Source of the DNA: an uncultured Lachnospiraceae bacterium
Lineage (GTDB): Bacteria; Bacillota; Clostridia; Lachnospirales; Lachnospiraceae
Length of the DNA: 64,000 nucleotides
Assembly: GCA_902790935.1 (NCBI GenBank)
Contig: CADATP010000001.1
Span: forward strand, 22,178-86,177
Reading direction: 5' to 3'
Part shown: positions 1 through 7,595 of the stretch, piece by piece
Numbering within the stretch: position 1 is the stretch's first letter
Layout: each line of letters starts with the position of its first letter
Notes under the pieces: generated by a model
The model's input: only the letters and a program-made list of their open reading frames with translations
Databases searched by the model: none
What the model was told of the DNA's origin: nothing
Position numbers and translations under genes: made by a program

Positions 1-421
1 TCGTCCCGATGCTACAGCAAAAGCTACCGCTGAGGAAGAAAACGTTGACTTAAGACTTTATGATGTTATTTACAAGGCTATCGAAGATATCGAGCTTGCA
101 ATGAAGGGTATGCTTGATCCCGTATTTGAGGAAAAGATCATCGGACATGCAGAGATCCGTCAGATCTTCAAGGCATCCGCTATCGGTAATATCTCAGGTT
201 CTTACGTACTTGACGGTGAGATCCAGAGAGGATGCAAGGTTCGTATTACCCGTGAAGGCGAGCAGATCTTCGAAGGTGATCTTGCTTCACTTAAGAGATT
301 CAAGGATGATGTCAAGGAAGTTAAGGCCGGATTTGAGTGCGGACTTGTCTTTGACGGATTCGATAAGGTACAGGAACTCGATCAGGTAGAAGCATACATT
401 ATGGTAGAGGTACCCAGGTAA
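1..421 (+). CDS. infB: Translation initiation factor IF-2, C-terminal part (cut by window edge)
   Basis: The open frame enters the window from its left edge and ends at TAA 419-421, so only about the last 139 residues are present. The visible protein matches the last domain of bacterial IF-2. It has the 'RLYDVIYKAIEDIE' helix, the 'GMLDPVFEE' segment, and the beta-barrel with 'GSYVLDGEIQRG' and 'FKDDVKEVKAGFECG'. In the family this domain binds the formylmethionyl end of initiator tRNA. rbfA starts one base after the stop, the usual infB-rbfA order, so the two are surely co-transcribed. The G domain is outside the window. Confidence 0.95.
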   Translation, partial: RPDATAKATAEEENVDLRLYDVIYKAIEDIELAMKGMLDPVFEEKIIGHAEIRQIFKASAIGNISGSYVLDGEIQRGCKVRITREGEQIFEGDLASLKRFKDDVKEVKAGFECGLVFDGFDKVQELDQVEAYIMVEVPR

Positions 422-422
422 T

Positions 423-839
423 ATGCGTAAAAACAGTATTAAAAATACCCGTGTTAACGGAGAGGTTCAAAAAGAGCTCTCCGTTATCATAAGGGATGAG
501 ATCAAAGACCCGCGCATCAGCCCTTGGACAAGCGTTGTGGACGTTCAGGTAGCGCCCGACTTAAAGACTTGTAAGGTTTGGATCTCTGTTCTCGGAAGCG
601 AAGAGGACAGGGACAATACCGCTAAGGGATTGAAGAGCGCTGCGCCTTATATAAGACGCGAACTGGCCCACAGACTCAATCTCAGGAATACTCCCGAGAT
701 CAACTTTGTTATGGACCAGTCCATCGAGTATGGTGTCAATATGACCCACAAGATCGATGAAGTTATCGCAAAGGACGAGAGCGCTGCAAAAGAGCGGGGA
801 GATGAATCTGAGGAAGATACTTCCGAGGAGCAGGTTTAG
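423..839 (+). CDS. rbfA: 30S ribosome-binding factor RbfA
   Basis: 138-residue KH-fold protein. The N-terminus has the RbfA pattern 'NGEVQKELSVIIRDEIKDPRI', and the C-terminal half has 'INFVMDQSIEYG'. In the family it binds 16S rRNA and supports late 30S maturation and cold adaptation. The last 25 residues are an acidic Glu/Asp/Ser tail, a common variable extension. It lies one base after infB and 24 bases before nrnA, in the conserved infB-rbfA-nrnA-(ribF-truB) order. Here two unrelated genes interrupt the order before ribF. Confidence 0.96.
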   Translation: MRKNSIKNTRVNGEVQKELSVIIRDEIKDPRISPWTSVVDVQVAPDLKTCKVWISVLGSEEDRDNTAKGLKSAAPYIRRELAHRLNLRNTPEINFVMDQSIEYGVNMTHKIDEVIAKDESAAKERGDESEEDTSEEQV

Positions 840-863
840 CAGTTTGAACAGAGAGTGTGATAT

Positions 864-1820
864 ATGGCAGAATGTTTTGATATTTTAAAAGAGTGCGAAG
901 GCGCTAAGAGAATAGGTATCAGCGGTCATATCAGACCCGACGGAGATGCCATAAGCTCCTGTCTGGCCCTTAGAAACTATATCATGAGATCTATGCCGGA
1001 TACGAAGGTGGATGTAAATCTAGAATATCCGCCTTCAATCTTTTCGGATCTTGTAGGATATAATGATATTATTCAGGGATTTCCGGATGTGGAGCCTTAT
1101 GATGTGTATTTTGCCCTTGACTGCAATTACGACAGACTCGGCGGAGCACAGAAATACTTTGACAGCGCCAAAAAGACCATCAATATCGACCATCATATCA
1201 GCAATGAGGGATGCGGAGATATTAATATAGTCGAGCCTGAGATCAGCGCTACGGCTGAGGTCCTTTGCAAGTATATGGACAAGGACAGGATGGATAAGGA
1301 TACCGCTATGGCTCTTTACGCGGGAATGGTTACGGATACCGGAGTCTTCCAGTATTCCTGCACCTCTCCGGATACTATGAGAAGAGCAGCGGACCTTATG
1401 GAATTCGGTTTTGATTTTTCAAAGCTGATAAAGAGAGTTTTCTTTGAGAAGACTTATCTTCAGTCCCAGATTATGGGTAGATGCATGATGGAGAGCGTCC
1501 GTTTTATGGACGAGAGATGTATAGTAAGCCTTGTAGACTCCAGAACGGCGGATTTCTACGGCGTAAAGCCCAAGGATTACGAAGGAATCGTAAGCCAGCT
1601 TAACAATATCCGCGGAATTGATGTTGCGATATTTATGTATCAGGTTGGCCCTCAGGAGTTTAAGGTTTCCCTTCGTTCCTCGGAAAAGGTTAATGTGGCT
1701 AAGATAGCTATGCAGTTTGGAGGAGGCGGACATGACCGCGCCGCGGGTTGCAATATGATAGGCACCTTCCACGATTGCGTTAACAATCTGAGCGATAAGA
1801 TCGCGGAGCAGCTTGGCTGA
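864..1820 (+). CDS. nrnA: DHH/DHHA1 phosphoesterase, NrnA-type oligoribonuclease / pAp phosphatase
   Basis: 318 residues. Metal-binding motifs of the DHH superfamily are present: 'HIRPDGDA' near residues 22-29, an Asp in 'FALDCNYD' near 86, the DHH triad at 109-111, and the DHHA1 substrate loop 'GGGGHDRAAG' at 286-295. Proteins of this type degrade 2-5 nt RNA and dephosphorylate 3'-phosphoadenosine 5'-phosphate in the cytoplasm. It follows rbfA as in many Firmicutes. A second, more distant DHH protein lies at 58193-59116. No residue of the active site appears lost. NrnA versus NrnB cannot be separated with certainty from sequence alone. Confidence 0.9.
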   Translation: MAECFDILKECEGAKRIGISGHIRPDGDAISSCLALRNYIMRSMPDTKVDVNLEYPPSIFSDLVGYNDIIQGFPDVEPYDVYFALDCNYDRLGGAQKYFDSAKKTINIDHHISNEGCGDINIVEPEISATAEVLCKYMDKDRMDKDTAMALYAGMVTDTGVFQYSCTSPDTMRRAADLMEFGFDFSKLIKRVFFEKTYLQSQIMGRCMMESVRFMDERCIVSLVDSRTADFYGVKPKDYEGIVSQLNNIRGIDVAIFMYQVGPQEFKVSLRSSEKVNVAKIAMQFGGGGHDRAAGCNMIGTFHDCVNNLSDKIAEQLG

Positions 1821-1860
1821 TCAAAGATTTAGTATTTTGTATATTAAAGCAATATAATAA

Positions 1861-1896
1861 AAGTCCTGCGCCTTATAATAGAGCGCAGGGCTTTTT
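1861..1896. terminator. Rho-independent terminator after nrnA, probably bidirectional
   Basis: An 11-bp stem (1861-1871 with 1883-1893, core CCTGCGC/GCGCAGG, one G-U pair) is followed by T1892-1896 on the plus strand. On the minus strand the same stem is followed by a T-rich stretch (complement of 1840-1860), so it can also end the convergent gene at 1935-2891. A second perfect small palindrome, TCGCAT-GA-ATGCGA, lies at 1901-1914. Confidence 0.85.
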
Positions 1897-1934
1897 GGTT
1901 TCGCATGAATGCGATTTGAGGAAACGGTTTACTG

Positions 1935-2891
1935 TTAAACCTTTGTTACGTCAAAGTACTGCATAAGGTAAAGTGGACCGTACCAGGGAATCTCGTCCTT
2001 AACATAAAGCTTTGCTTTTGCGGGAGTTACCTTGCAAATATAATTTACATTTTCGTATGTGAAGGTAAAGGATAGGGTAATATTATTTGAAGCCTTAATC
2101 TCATTCATAATGTTAAGAGGGAGAGCGTCTCCTTCAGCAAACTCTACAGTGACAGGATCTTTGGAAGATTTTGCAAGCTCGTTTATACGATTGGCGGTAT
2201 TTTGAGTAGATGCGTTATAGTTTGCTATATAGTATTCAGGTGAGCCGACTTCGGGATCAGAAGGAGATTCAGGATCAGAAGGAGATTCAGAATCTGAAGG
2301 AGAAGATGAATCATCGGTGGTGCTGCTTGTTTTGTTTGAAAAGATTACAGGACCCAATACGGTGTTATTATATGGTCCGTCTTTTTCGGTTAAGCTTTTG
2401 CTGGAAACAGTATCTTCAGACAGATTAAGATTGCCCCAGATCATGGACGAACTGTCGTCGTCCAAAGAAGAGGTGGCGACTGATAAGGTAGAGTTTGGGG
2501 CCACGGAAATAGTAGCAGATTCGCAGTCGACACAAACCCTGCCTAAAATCTTATTAGTTCCGACGAATTCTATTGTCCAATCAGAGCTGTCAATATCAAG
2601 TCCTTTTGTTACAAGACCGGATAAGGTCAGCTTTTTTGCGGATGTATCAACTGTTATATCATCAAGTGAGGCCTTTGTACCATCGTAAAGAAATGCATCG
2701 AAGCGAAGGATTTGACTCTCGCTGCTCTGCTGCACAAATGGACTTGTTGCGTTTGCATAGACAGTATACTGGCTTTCATCGGTATCCGGTAAAGTAACTG
2801 CCGCCATAGAATTTACCGGAAAGGTAAAGATTGCACCCGCTACAAAAGCAGCGCCTGTTAATGAAGCTAAAATCTTTTTAAATATCTTCAT
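1935..2891 (-). CDS. Secreted protein of unknown function with Ser/Asp/Pro linker
   Basis: 318 residues. Residues 1-30 are a Sec signal peptide (Lys-rich start, hydrophobic 'LTGAAFVAGAIFTF', probable cleavage after 'NSMAA'). Residues 32-187 look like a beta-rich extracellular region. Residues 188-219 are a low-complexity linker with SPSD/ESPSDPE repeats. Residues 220-318 form a small C-terminal domain ending in 'EIPWYGPLYL'. No LPXTG motif or transmembrane anchor is visible, so release or non-covalent attachment is likely. AAGGAGG lies 9 bases before the ATG. The gene is divergent from the membrane LuxR regulator at 3123-4583 and shares with it a box-rich region, which suggests it is that regulator's target (inference). 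I do not recognise a function. Confidence 0.8.
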   Translation of the reverse strand: MKIFKKILASLTGAAFVAGAIFTFPVNSMAAVTLPDTDESQYTVYANATSPFVQQSSESQILRFDAFLYDGTKASLDDITVDTSAKKLTLSGLVTKGLDIDSSDWTIEFVGTNKILGRVCVDCESATISVAPNSTLSVATSSLDDDSSSMIWGNLNLSEDTVSSKSLTEKDGPYNNTVLGPVIFSNKTSSTTDDSSSPSDSESPSDPESPSDPEVGSPEYYIANYNASTQNTANRINELAKSSKDPVTVEFAEGDALPLNIMNEIKASNNITLSFTFTYENVNYICKVTPAKAKLYVKDEIPWYGPLYLMQYFDVTKV

Positions 2892-2930
2892 AAGTAAAAC
2901 CTCCTTTTTGTTTTGTTTTAGGATAAGTGT

Positions 2931-2959
2931 ATAATATATGAGAGCCTACCCCATTGCTA
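2931..2959 (-). promoter_or_regulatory. Candidate promoter of the secreted-protein gene, overlapping a GGGGTAG box
   Basis: On the minus strand a TATTAT -10 (2931-2936) is placed well, but the hexamer 17 bases upstream (2954-2959, TAGCAA) is far from consensus. One GGGGTAG box (2946-2952, minus orientation) lies between the two. A weak -35 beside a regulator box is typical of activator-dependent promoters. The assignment is inference. Confidence 0.45.
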
Positions 2960-3021
2960 CTATCTTTGGGGTAGTTGTGAAGGAAAATGCAGGGGTAGTT
3001 TTGTGTAGGTGATAGGGGTAG
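2946..3021. promoter_or_regulatory. Array of four GGGGTAG boxes (candidate operator)
   Basis: The heptamer GGGGTAG occurs as its complement at 2946-2952 and directly at 2968-2974, 2992-2998 and 3015-3021. The starts are 22, 24 and 23 bases apart, about two helical turns each. The first two form an inverted pair and the last three are direct repeats. The array fills the space between the divergent genes at 1935-2891 and 3123-4583. MalT, another LuxR-type HTH protein, also uses GGGG-core boxes (established); binding by the neighbouring LuxR protein is inference. Confidence 0.6.
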
Positions 3022-3069
3022 GAAAAGCTGTTTTGCGCTGTTTTTAAAGAATTGCTTATGAAATAATAA

Positions 3070-3098
3070 TTGTTTGGTAAGCTGCAAGAGTCTATAAT
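3070..3098 (+). promoter_or_regulatory. Sigma-A-type promoter of the membrane LuxR gene
   Basis: TTGTTT (3070-3075), 17-base spacer, TATAAT (3093-3098). Transcription would start near 3105, leaving a leader of only about 18 bases before the ATG at 3123, with no clear Shine-Dalgarno sequence. Confidence 0.7.
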
Positions 3099-3122
3099 TA
3101 TAGTTGTAATAAAAAAGTATTT

Positions 3123-4583
3123 ATGGAGAAAAAGAAGTTGAATATTGAGATGTATTTTTCTACCTTAAAAAAACATAGCAGAGAAGCACTGCTTACTTTT
3201 TTATATATCGGGCTGAGTTTTCTTTTCTCAGGCACCGCTTTTTTAACATGGTACCACAGGCTGGGAGGCATACTAAAAGGAGCAAATGCGGGTCTTTTCT
3301 TTGCTTTTTTGGCCTACGCAGCTCAATGCTTTGGAATGGCTGTTTACGGAATAATCCTTCGCAGATTTCCCGAAATCGGTAAGAGAAGAGTTTTTTCGGG
3401 CGGCATACTTATACTTGAAATAATGTTCACCGCTCTTTTGTTTATTGCAAAAGATCCGGGGACAATGGTACCTGCCGGAATGCTTCTTAATTTCAGTATC
3501 GGACTGAACGCAGGATCATATCTTACCGTGCTTTCTGTCAATGTTTCAAAAGAAATACGCGGCACTGTTTTCGGACTTGGAAGCGGTTTTGGAAGCGTCG
3601 GTTCATGGATCATTTCGTCTATGGGGACGAATAATTTCTTACTTAATGAAAGAGTTCTTATCATTTACTCTGTAATAAATGCACTCAATCTTATAGTTGT
3701 CATATTGCTTGGAAATCTGAAGGAGTATGAAGGCAGTACGTCTAAAAATGCTTCAAAGAAAGAAGAAGGCGGCCGCAAGAAATATAGAAGTGTGGTGTTT
3801 GCAGCAGCGGTAATCCTTTTATTTGGAGTGATCAATGAACTTTCAAGCTTTTATCCTCTTGCAAATGTGCCGGATCAGTCAAATGTTTTAGAGTTTTCAA
3901 GAGCCTTTTACGCCATAAGCCTTGTTATTGCCGGAGTTGTAAATGATTTAAACAGGAAGCTTGGCAGGATGATCTGCATCGTGCTTTTAGTTGTTCCGTT
4001 TATAATGCTGGCCTTAAGAGATTATTATAATAACGCCTTTTTGATCTTGCTTGTAAATTATCTTGTAACAGGGTTTTATTCAGTATTTAGAGCGGTTTGT
4101 TTTACGGACTATGCAACTGATAATAAAGAGCTGTATTTTCTGGCTATGGGTGGCCTTTTCTTTGGAAGGTTCGGAGAAGGCGCAGGATTTGGGATTGCTC
4201 CCTTTGTCAGAGACAACATGCTGCTTCTTATAATTGTAAATGCCGCTTTATATGGTTTGATCATCCTGAGCTCTATACTCTGGGTATATTCCGATATTGC
4301 AGGAACAAAGAGTGATGTAAGTAATGATAGGGCAAAAGACGCTTCCGAAGAAGATGAGGAATTAAGGCTTAAAGCTTTTGCGGAGAAATACTGTTTTTCA
4401 CCGAGAGAAGTGGAAGTACTTGAACAGATCCTGGAAGGCTCAAGCAATGGCGAGATCTCTGAAAAACTGTTTATATCCGGGAATACGGTAAAATTCCATA
4501 TGAAAAATATACTGAAAAAAACAGAGTGCTCTAATCGCACTGAGCTTATTTCACTTGTCAGCGGGCGTTCTTGGCAGGATTGA
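3123..4583 (+). CDS. Membrane-spanning LuxR-type transcriptional regulator (MFS-like domain plus LuxR HTH)
   Basis: 486 residues. Residues about 18-400 are strongly hydrophobic, with roughly 12 predicted membrane helices in two blocks separated by a basic/acidic loop near 205-225, the layout of a major-facilitator permease. Residues 421-480 are a LuxR/GerE helix-turn-helix ('FSPREVEVLEQILEG', then 'NTVKFHMKNILKKT'). No receiver or kinase domain is present, so this reads as a one-component sensor: a transporter-like membrane part linked to a cytoplasmic DNA-binding domain. Similar fusions are known in gut Actinobacteria such as Eggerthella (established as an architecture). It faces a secreted-protein gene across four GGGGTAG boxes. 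Its ligand is unknown, and transport activity cannot be excluded. Confidence 0.85.
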   Translation: MEKKKLNIEMYFSTLKKHSREALLTFLYIGLSFLFSGTAFLTWYHRLGGILKGANAGLFFAFLAYAAQCFGMAVYGIILRRFPEIGKRRVFSGGILILEIMFTALLFIAKDPGTMVPAGMLLNFSIGLNAGSYLTVLSVNVSKEIRGTVFGLGSGFGSVGSWIISSMGTNNFLLNERVLIIYSVINALNLIVVILLGNLKEYEGSTSKNASKKEEGGRKKYRSVVFAAAVILLFGVINELSSFYPLANVPDQSNVLEFSRAFYAISLVIAGVVNDLNRKLGRMICIVLLVVPFIMLALRDYYNNAFLILLVNYLVTGFYSVFRAVCFTDYATDNKELYFLAMGGLFFGRFGEGAGFGIAPFVRDNMLLLIIVNAALYGLIILSSILWVYSDIAGTKSDVSNDRAKDASEEDEELRLKAFAEKYCFSPREVEVLEQILEGSSNGEISEKLFISGNTVKFHMKNILKKTECSNRTELISLVSGRSWQD

Positions 4584-4628
4584 ATATGGTACAAGCGAAT
4601 TTCTTCGCTATTGCAAAAAGCCGTAAAT

Positions 4629-4680
4629 CACATATAATATAACAATGGTGTACTAATTGTTATATTATATGTGTTTTTTT
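4629..4680 (+). terminator. Strong Rho-independent terminator after the LuxR gene
   Basis: A perfect 18-bp A/T-rich stem (4629-4646 with 4656-4673) with a 9-base loop is followed by seven T residues (4674-4680). It separates the regulator from ribF. Confidence 0.9.
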
Positions 4681-4700
4681 GATTTAGAGTGCAAAGAAGT

Positions 4701-5603
4701 ATGGAAATAATCGCAGATACATCTGAATTTTATATAGAGCGTGAGACAGCAGTTGCAATAGGAAAGTTCGACGGAGTGCACTTAGGGCACATAAGGCTTC
4801 TTGACGAGGTATTGCAGGCTAAGAAGCGCGGACTTGCGGCATGCGTTTTTACTTTTGATCCGCCGCCTTCGGTTCTCTTCGGAGGGGATGCACATGTGCT
4901 TACTACCAATGAGGAGAAGCATCGCATCTTCGAGAGAATGGGCGTCGACTTTTTGGTTGAGTTTCCTATGACTCTTGAGACTGCGGCTATACCGCCGAGT
5001 ACATTTATTGTGGATTACCTCGTAGGACAGCTAAATACAAAGTTTATCGCAGCAGGTACGGATATTTCCTTCGGAAGAAGAGGAGAGGGAAATGCGGAGC
5101 TTTTAAAAGCTATGGCTGCGGAGTACGATTACGATTTTAAGCTTATAGACAAGGTAAAAAATGCCGACGGAGAAGAAATCTCTTCTTCTTTAGTCAGAGA
5201 GTGTATTGCAATCGGAAATATGGAAAAGGCTGAAAGTCTGCTTGGTTCGCCTTATTCTGTAACGGGGACTGTTGTCAAAGGAAATCACATAGGACATACT
5301 CTTGGTTTTCCTACTATAAATATTTATCCGGATGAAAATAAGCTTCTTCCTCCTTTTGGGGTGTATGCCGGAAAGACTGAGGTTAAGGAAAAGGTTTATC
5401 GATCTATCAGTAACGTTGGGTGCAAGCCGACTGTGGGTGGAGAAGTAAGACCCAGCGTAGAAACTTATCTTTACGATTTTGACGGAGATCTGTATGGCGA
5501 GGAAGCTACGGTAGAGCTTAGCGCATTCAGACGCCCCGAAACGAAGTTTGAGAGCCTTGAAGCCCTGAAAGCACAGCTGCAGAAAGATATTGAAAGGTAC
5601 TGA
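4701..5603 (+). CDS. ribF: Bifunctional riboflavin kinase / FAD synthetase
   Basis: 300 residues from the ATG at 4701. An in-frame GTG at 4689 would add four residues but has no Shine-Dalgarno sequence. The N-terminal adenylyltransferase domain has 'GKFDGVHLGH' (residues 21-30) and 'SSLVRECI'. The C-terminal riboflavin kinase domain has 'GFPTINIYPDENKLLPPFGV'. It makes FMN and then FAD in the cytoplasm. It precedes truB by 5 bases, a widespread pair in Firmicutes. Only the terminator separates it from the LuxR gene, so its promoter must lie near 4674-4700 or upstream readthrough serves it. Confidence 0.95.
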   Translation: MEIIADTSEFYIERETAVAIGKFDGVHLGHIRLLDEVLQAKKRGLAACVFTFDPPPSVLFGGDAHVLTTNEEKHRIFERMGVDFLVEFPMTLETAAIPPSTFIVDYLVGQLNTKFIAAGTDISFGRRGEGNAELLKAMAAEYDYDFKLIDKVKNADGEEISSSLVRECIAIGNMEKAESLLGSPYSVTGTVVKGNHIGHTLGFPTINIYPDENKLLPPFGVYAGKTEVKEKVYRSISNVGCKPTVGGEVRPSVETYLYDFDGDLYGEEATVELSAFRRPETKFESLEALKAQLQKDIERY

Positions 5604-5608
5604 AATTT

Positions 5609-6562
5609 GTGGCAAATAATTACAACGGAATCGTAAATGTATATAAAGAAAAGGGTTTTACTTCCTTTGATGTCGTAGCGAAGCTGCGGGGAATATTCGG
5701 CCAGAAGAAGATCGGACATACCGGCACGCTTGACCCTGACGCGGTTGGAGTACTGCCTATATGCCTGGGGAACGGGACAAAGGTAGTGGAGCTTTTAATG
5801 GACCATGACAAGGAGTATGTGGCAGAGCTTTTACTGGGAGTGTGTACCGATACCCAGGATACTACGGGAGAGGTGGTTAATAAAGCCTCTGAGACGGATT
5901 TGGAACTCCTTTCCGAGGATAAGGTAAAGGAAGTAATAAATAGCTTTACAGGCGATATAGAGCAGATCCCACCTATGTACTCGGCGCTTAAGGTTAACGG
6001 TCAGAAGCTCTGCGACCTTGCAAGAAAAGGCGTAGAGGTTGAAAGAAAGCCAAGAAAGATTACTGTTCATGAGATAGAGGTCCTTGAGATAAAGCTGCCT
6101 GTTGTAAAGATGCGGGTTCATTGCTCCAAGGGGACTTATATCAGGACTCTTTGCAACGATATCGGAGAGAAGATTGGCGTATACGGCTGTATGCAAAGCC
6201 TCGAGAGGACGAGAGTAGGAGCATTCGGAAAGGAAGATGCTCTTACCTTGCCTCAGATACAAAGTCTAAAGGATGAGGGAAAACTTGAAGAAATTGTAAG
6301 ACCTGTGGACGGACTCTTTCCGGATTATCCAAAGATGAAAGTTACCGATGAGGCACTTTACAGACTGGAAAACGGTAATGTCCTTACTGCTTCGGAATTG
6401 GTCGAAGCAGATGATTATGTAAACCTAAATTCAAATTCTAAAGAGATAAATGCGGTAAAGGTACAATCCTGTGTCAGAGTATACCGCCCGGATATGACTT
6501 TTGCCGGTATTTATAAGAAACATGAAGATGGTTTATATAAGCCTGAAAAGATGTTTTTATGA
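5609..6562 (+). CDS. truB: tRNA pseudouridine-55 synthase TruB
   Basis: 317 residues from a GTG start at 5609. The catalytic motif 'GHTGTLDPDAVGVLP' is present, with Asp42 as the nucleophile of the family. 'CSKGTYIRTLCNDIG' further along is also typical. It isomerises U55 in the T-loop of tRNA. It follows ribF by 5 bases and belongs to the same operon. Residues after about 235 form the shorter C-terminal region seen in Firmicute TruB. Nothing is missing. Confidence 0.95.
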   Translation: MANNYNGIVNVYKEKGFTSFDVVAKLRGIFGQKKIGHTGTLDPDAVGVLPICLGNGTKVVELLMDHDKEYVAELLLGVCTDTQDTTGEVVNKASETDLELLSEDKVKEVINSFTGDIEQIPPMYSALKVNGQKLCDLARKGVEVERKPRKITVHEIEVLEIKLPVVKMRVHCSKGTYIRTLCNDIGEKIGVYGCMQSLERTRVGAFGKEDALTLPQIQSLKDEGKLEEIVRPVDGLFPDYPKMKVTDEALYRLENGNVLTASELVEADDYVNLNSNSKEINAVKVQSCVRVYRPDMTFAGIYKKHEDGLYKPEKMFL

Positions 6563-6614
6563 TATAAATAATAAAAGATAAAGAACTGAATTGCAGATCG
6601 AAGGTAATCTTAAA

Positions 6615-7403
6615 ATGAAAGCAGTATTTTTTGATATAGACGGTACTCTTTGGGATGAGAAATTACGTATTCCTGAGAGTACAAAAAAGGCGATAAAAAA
6701 ACTACGGGAAAACGGACACTTAGCTTTTATCAATACCGGAAGAGCCAAGAGCAATATACTTGACGAATCTCTTTTAGGGATCGGATTTGACGGTATAGTA
6801 GCCGCCTGCGGAAATTATATTGAGCTGGACGGGAAGGTGCTCTACAATAAATGTCTTTCGGAGGATGAAGTAAGAAGGATAATTGATATCGCGGATAAGT
6901 GCGATATGCCGATAGTTTTGGAAGGACCTGAGTACCATTATATCTCCCCGGTTGGATTTGAGAAGGATCCTTACGTAGATTATCTCTTCAATAAGCTCGG
7001 TGACAGAGCGAAGCTTACGGGAGAGTACGACGGGACAGAAGAGATAAACAAGTTTTCCGCCGATGTTTTTCCCGAGACTGATTTTGAAACTATCGGGAAG
7101 GAAATATTTTCATTTGTCGATCCTATAAGACATGCCGACGGCGTTATCTATGAGTTTATACCCAAAGGTTCGTCCAAGGGGGACGGAATTGAGATGGTCT
7201 GTGATAAACTGGGACTTTCTCTGTCCGATACGTATGCCATAGGTGACAGCAACAACGATCTTGATATGCTTGAAAGAGCGGGACACGGCATCTGCATGGG
7301 AGGTGGCTCCGAACTTGCGATGAAAGCGGGAGAGTACGTAACCGACACTTTGGAGAACGATGGACTTTACAAAGCCCTTGTCCATTACGGCCTTATAAGT
7401 TGA
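6615..7403 (+). CDS. Cof-type HAD-IIB phosphatase
   Basis: 262 residues from the ATG at 6615 (GAAGGT 9 bases upstream). The longer frame from TTG 6591 adds eight residues unlike the family and is not used. HAD motif I 'FFDIDGTLW' supplies Asp7 and Asp9, 'FINTGRA' gives motif II, and 'GDSNNDLDML' gives motif IV. A C2-type cap lies between. Enzymes of this family dephosphorylate sugar phosphates, nucleotides or flavin precursors. Its position after ribF-truB would fit FMN or a precursor, but the substrate cannot be read from the sequence. Confidence 0.88.
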   Translation: MKAVFFDIDGTLWDEKLRIPESTKKAIKKLRENGHLAFINTGRAKSNILDESLLGIGFDGIVAACGNYIELDGKVLYNKCLSEDEVRRIIDIADKCDMPIVLEGPEYHYISPVGFEKDPYVDYLFNKLGDRAKLTGEYDGTEEINKFSADVFPETDFETIGKEIFSFVDPIRHADGVIYEFIPKGSSKGDGIEMVCDKLGLSLSDTYAIGDSNNDLDMLERAGHGICMGGGSELAMKAGEYVTDTLENDGLYKALVHYGLIS

Positions 7404-7488
7404 CAGATTATTCTTGATAATTCTTATTGTTTGTTAAAAGCAATTAAAAAGTATGTAAAATTATCTTAAAAGTTGTATGTTTTATCAG

Positions 7489-7518
7489 TTGATTATGGGG
7501 ATGAATTTTTTATACAAT
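7489..7518 (+). promoter_or_regulatory. Candidate promoter of the Na/Pi cotransporter gene
   Basis: TTGATT (7489-7494), 16-base spacer, TATACA (7511-7516; TACAAT also possible at 7513-7518). A small hairpin CCGAT/ATCGG (7551-7566) lies in the leader, and AGAAGGAAAC precedes the ATG. The rest of 7404-7595 is A/T-rich with no other visible element. Confidence 0.55.
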
Positions 7519-7595
7519 ATAAAACGTAGATACAAATAGGTAAAAATTATCCGATACGAAGATCGGACATTAAAGAAGGAAACAAAGGTATTTCT

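Noticed and set aside
2878-3087. 69-residue minus-strand frame upstream of the secreted protein
   Set aside because: It lies across the box array and promoter region, has no ribosome site, and shows no protein-like composition.
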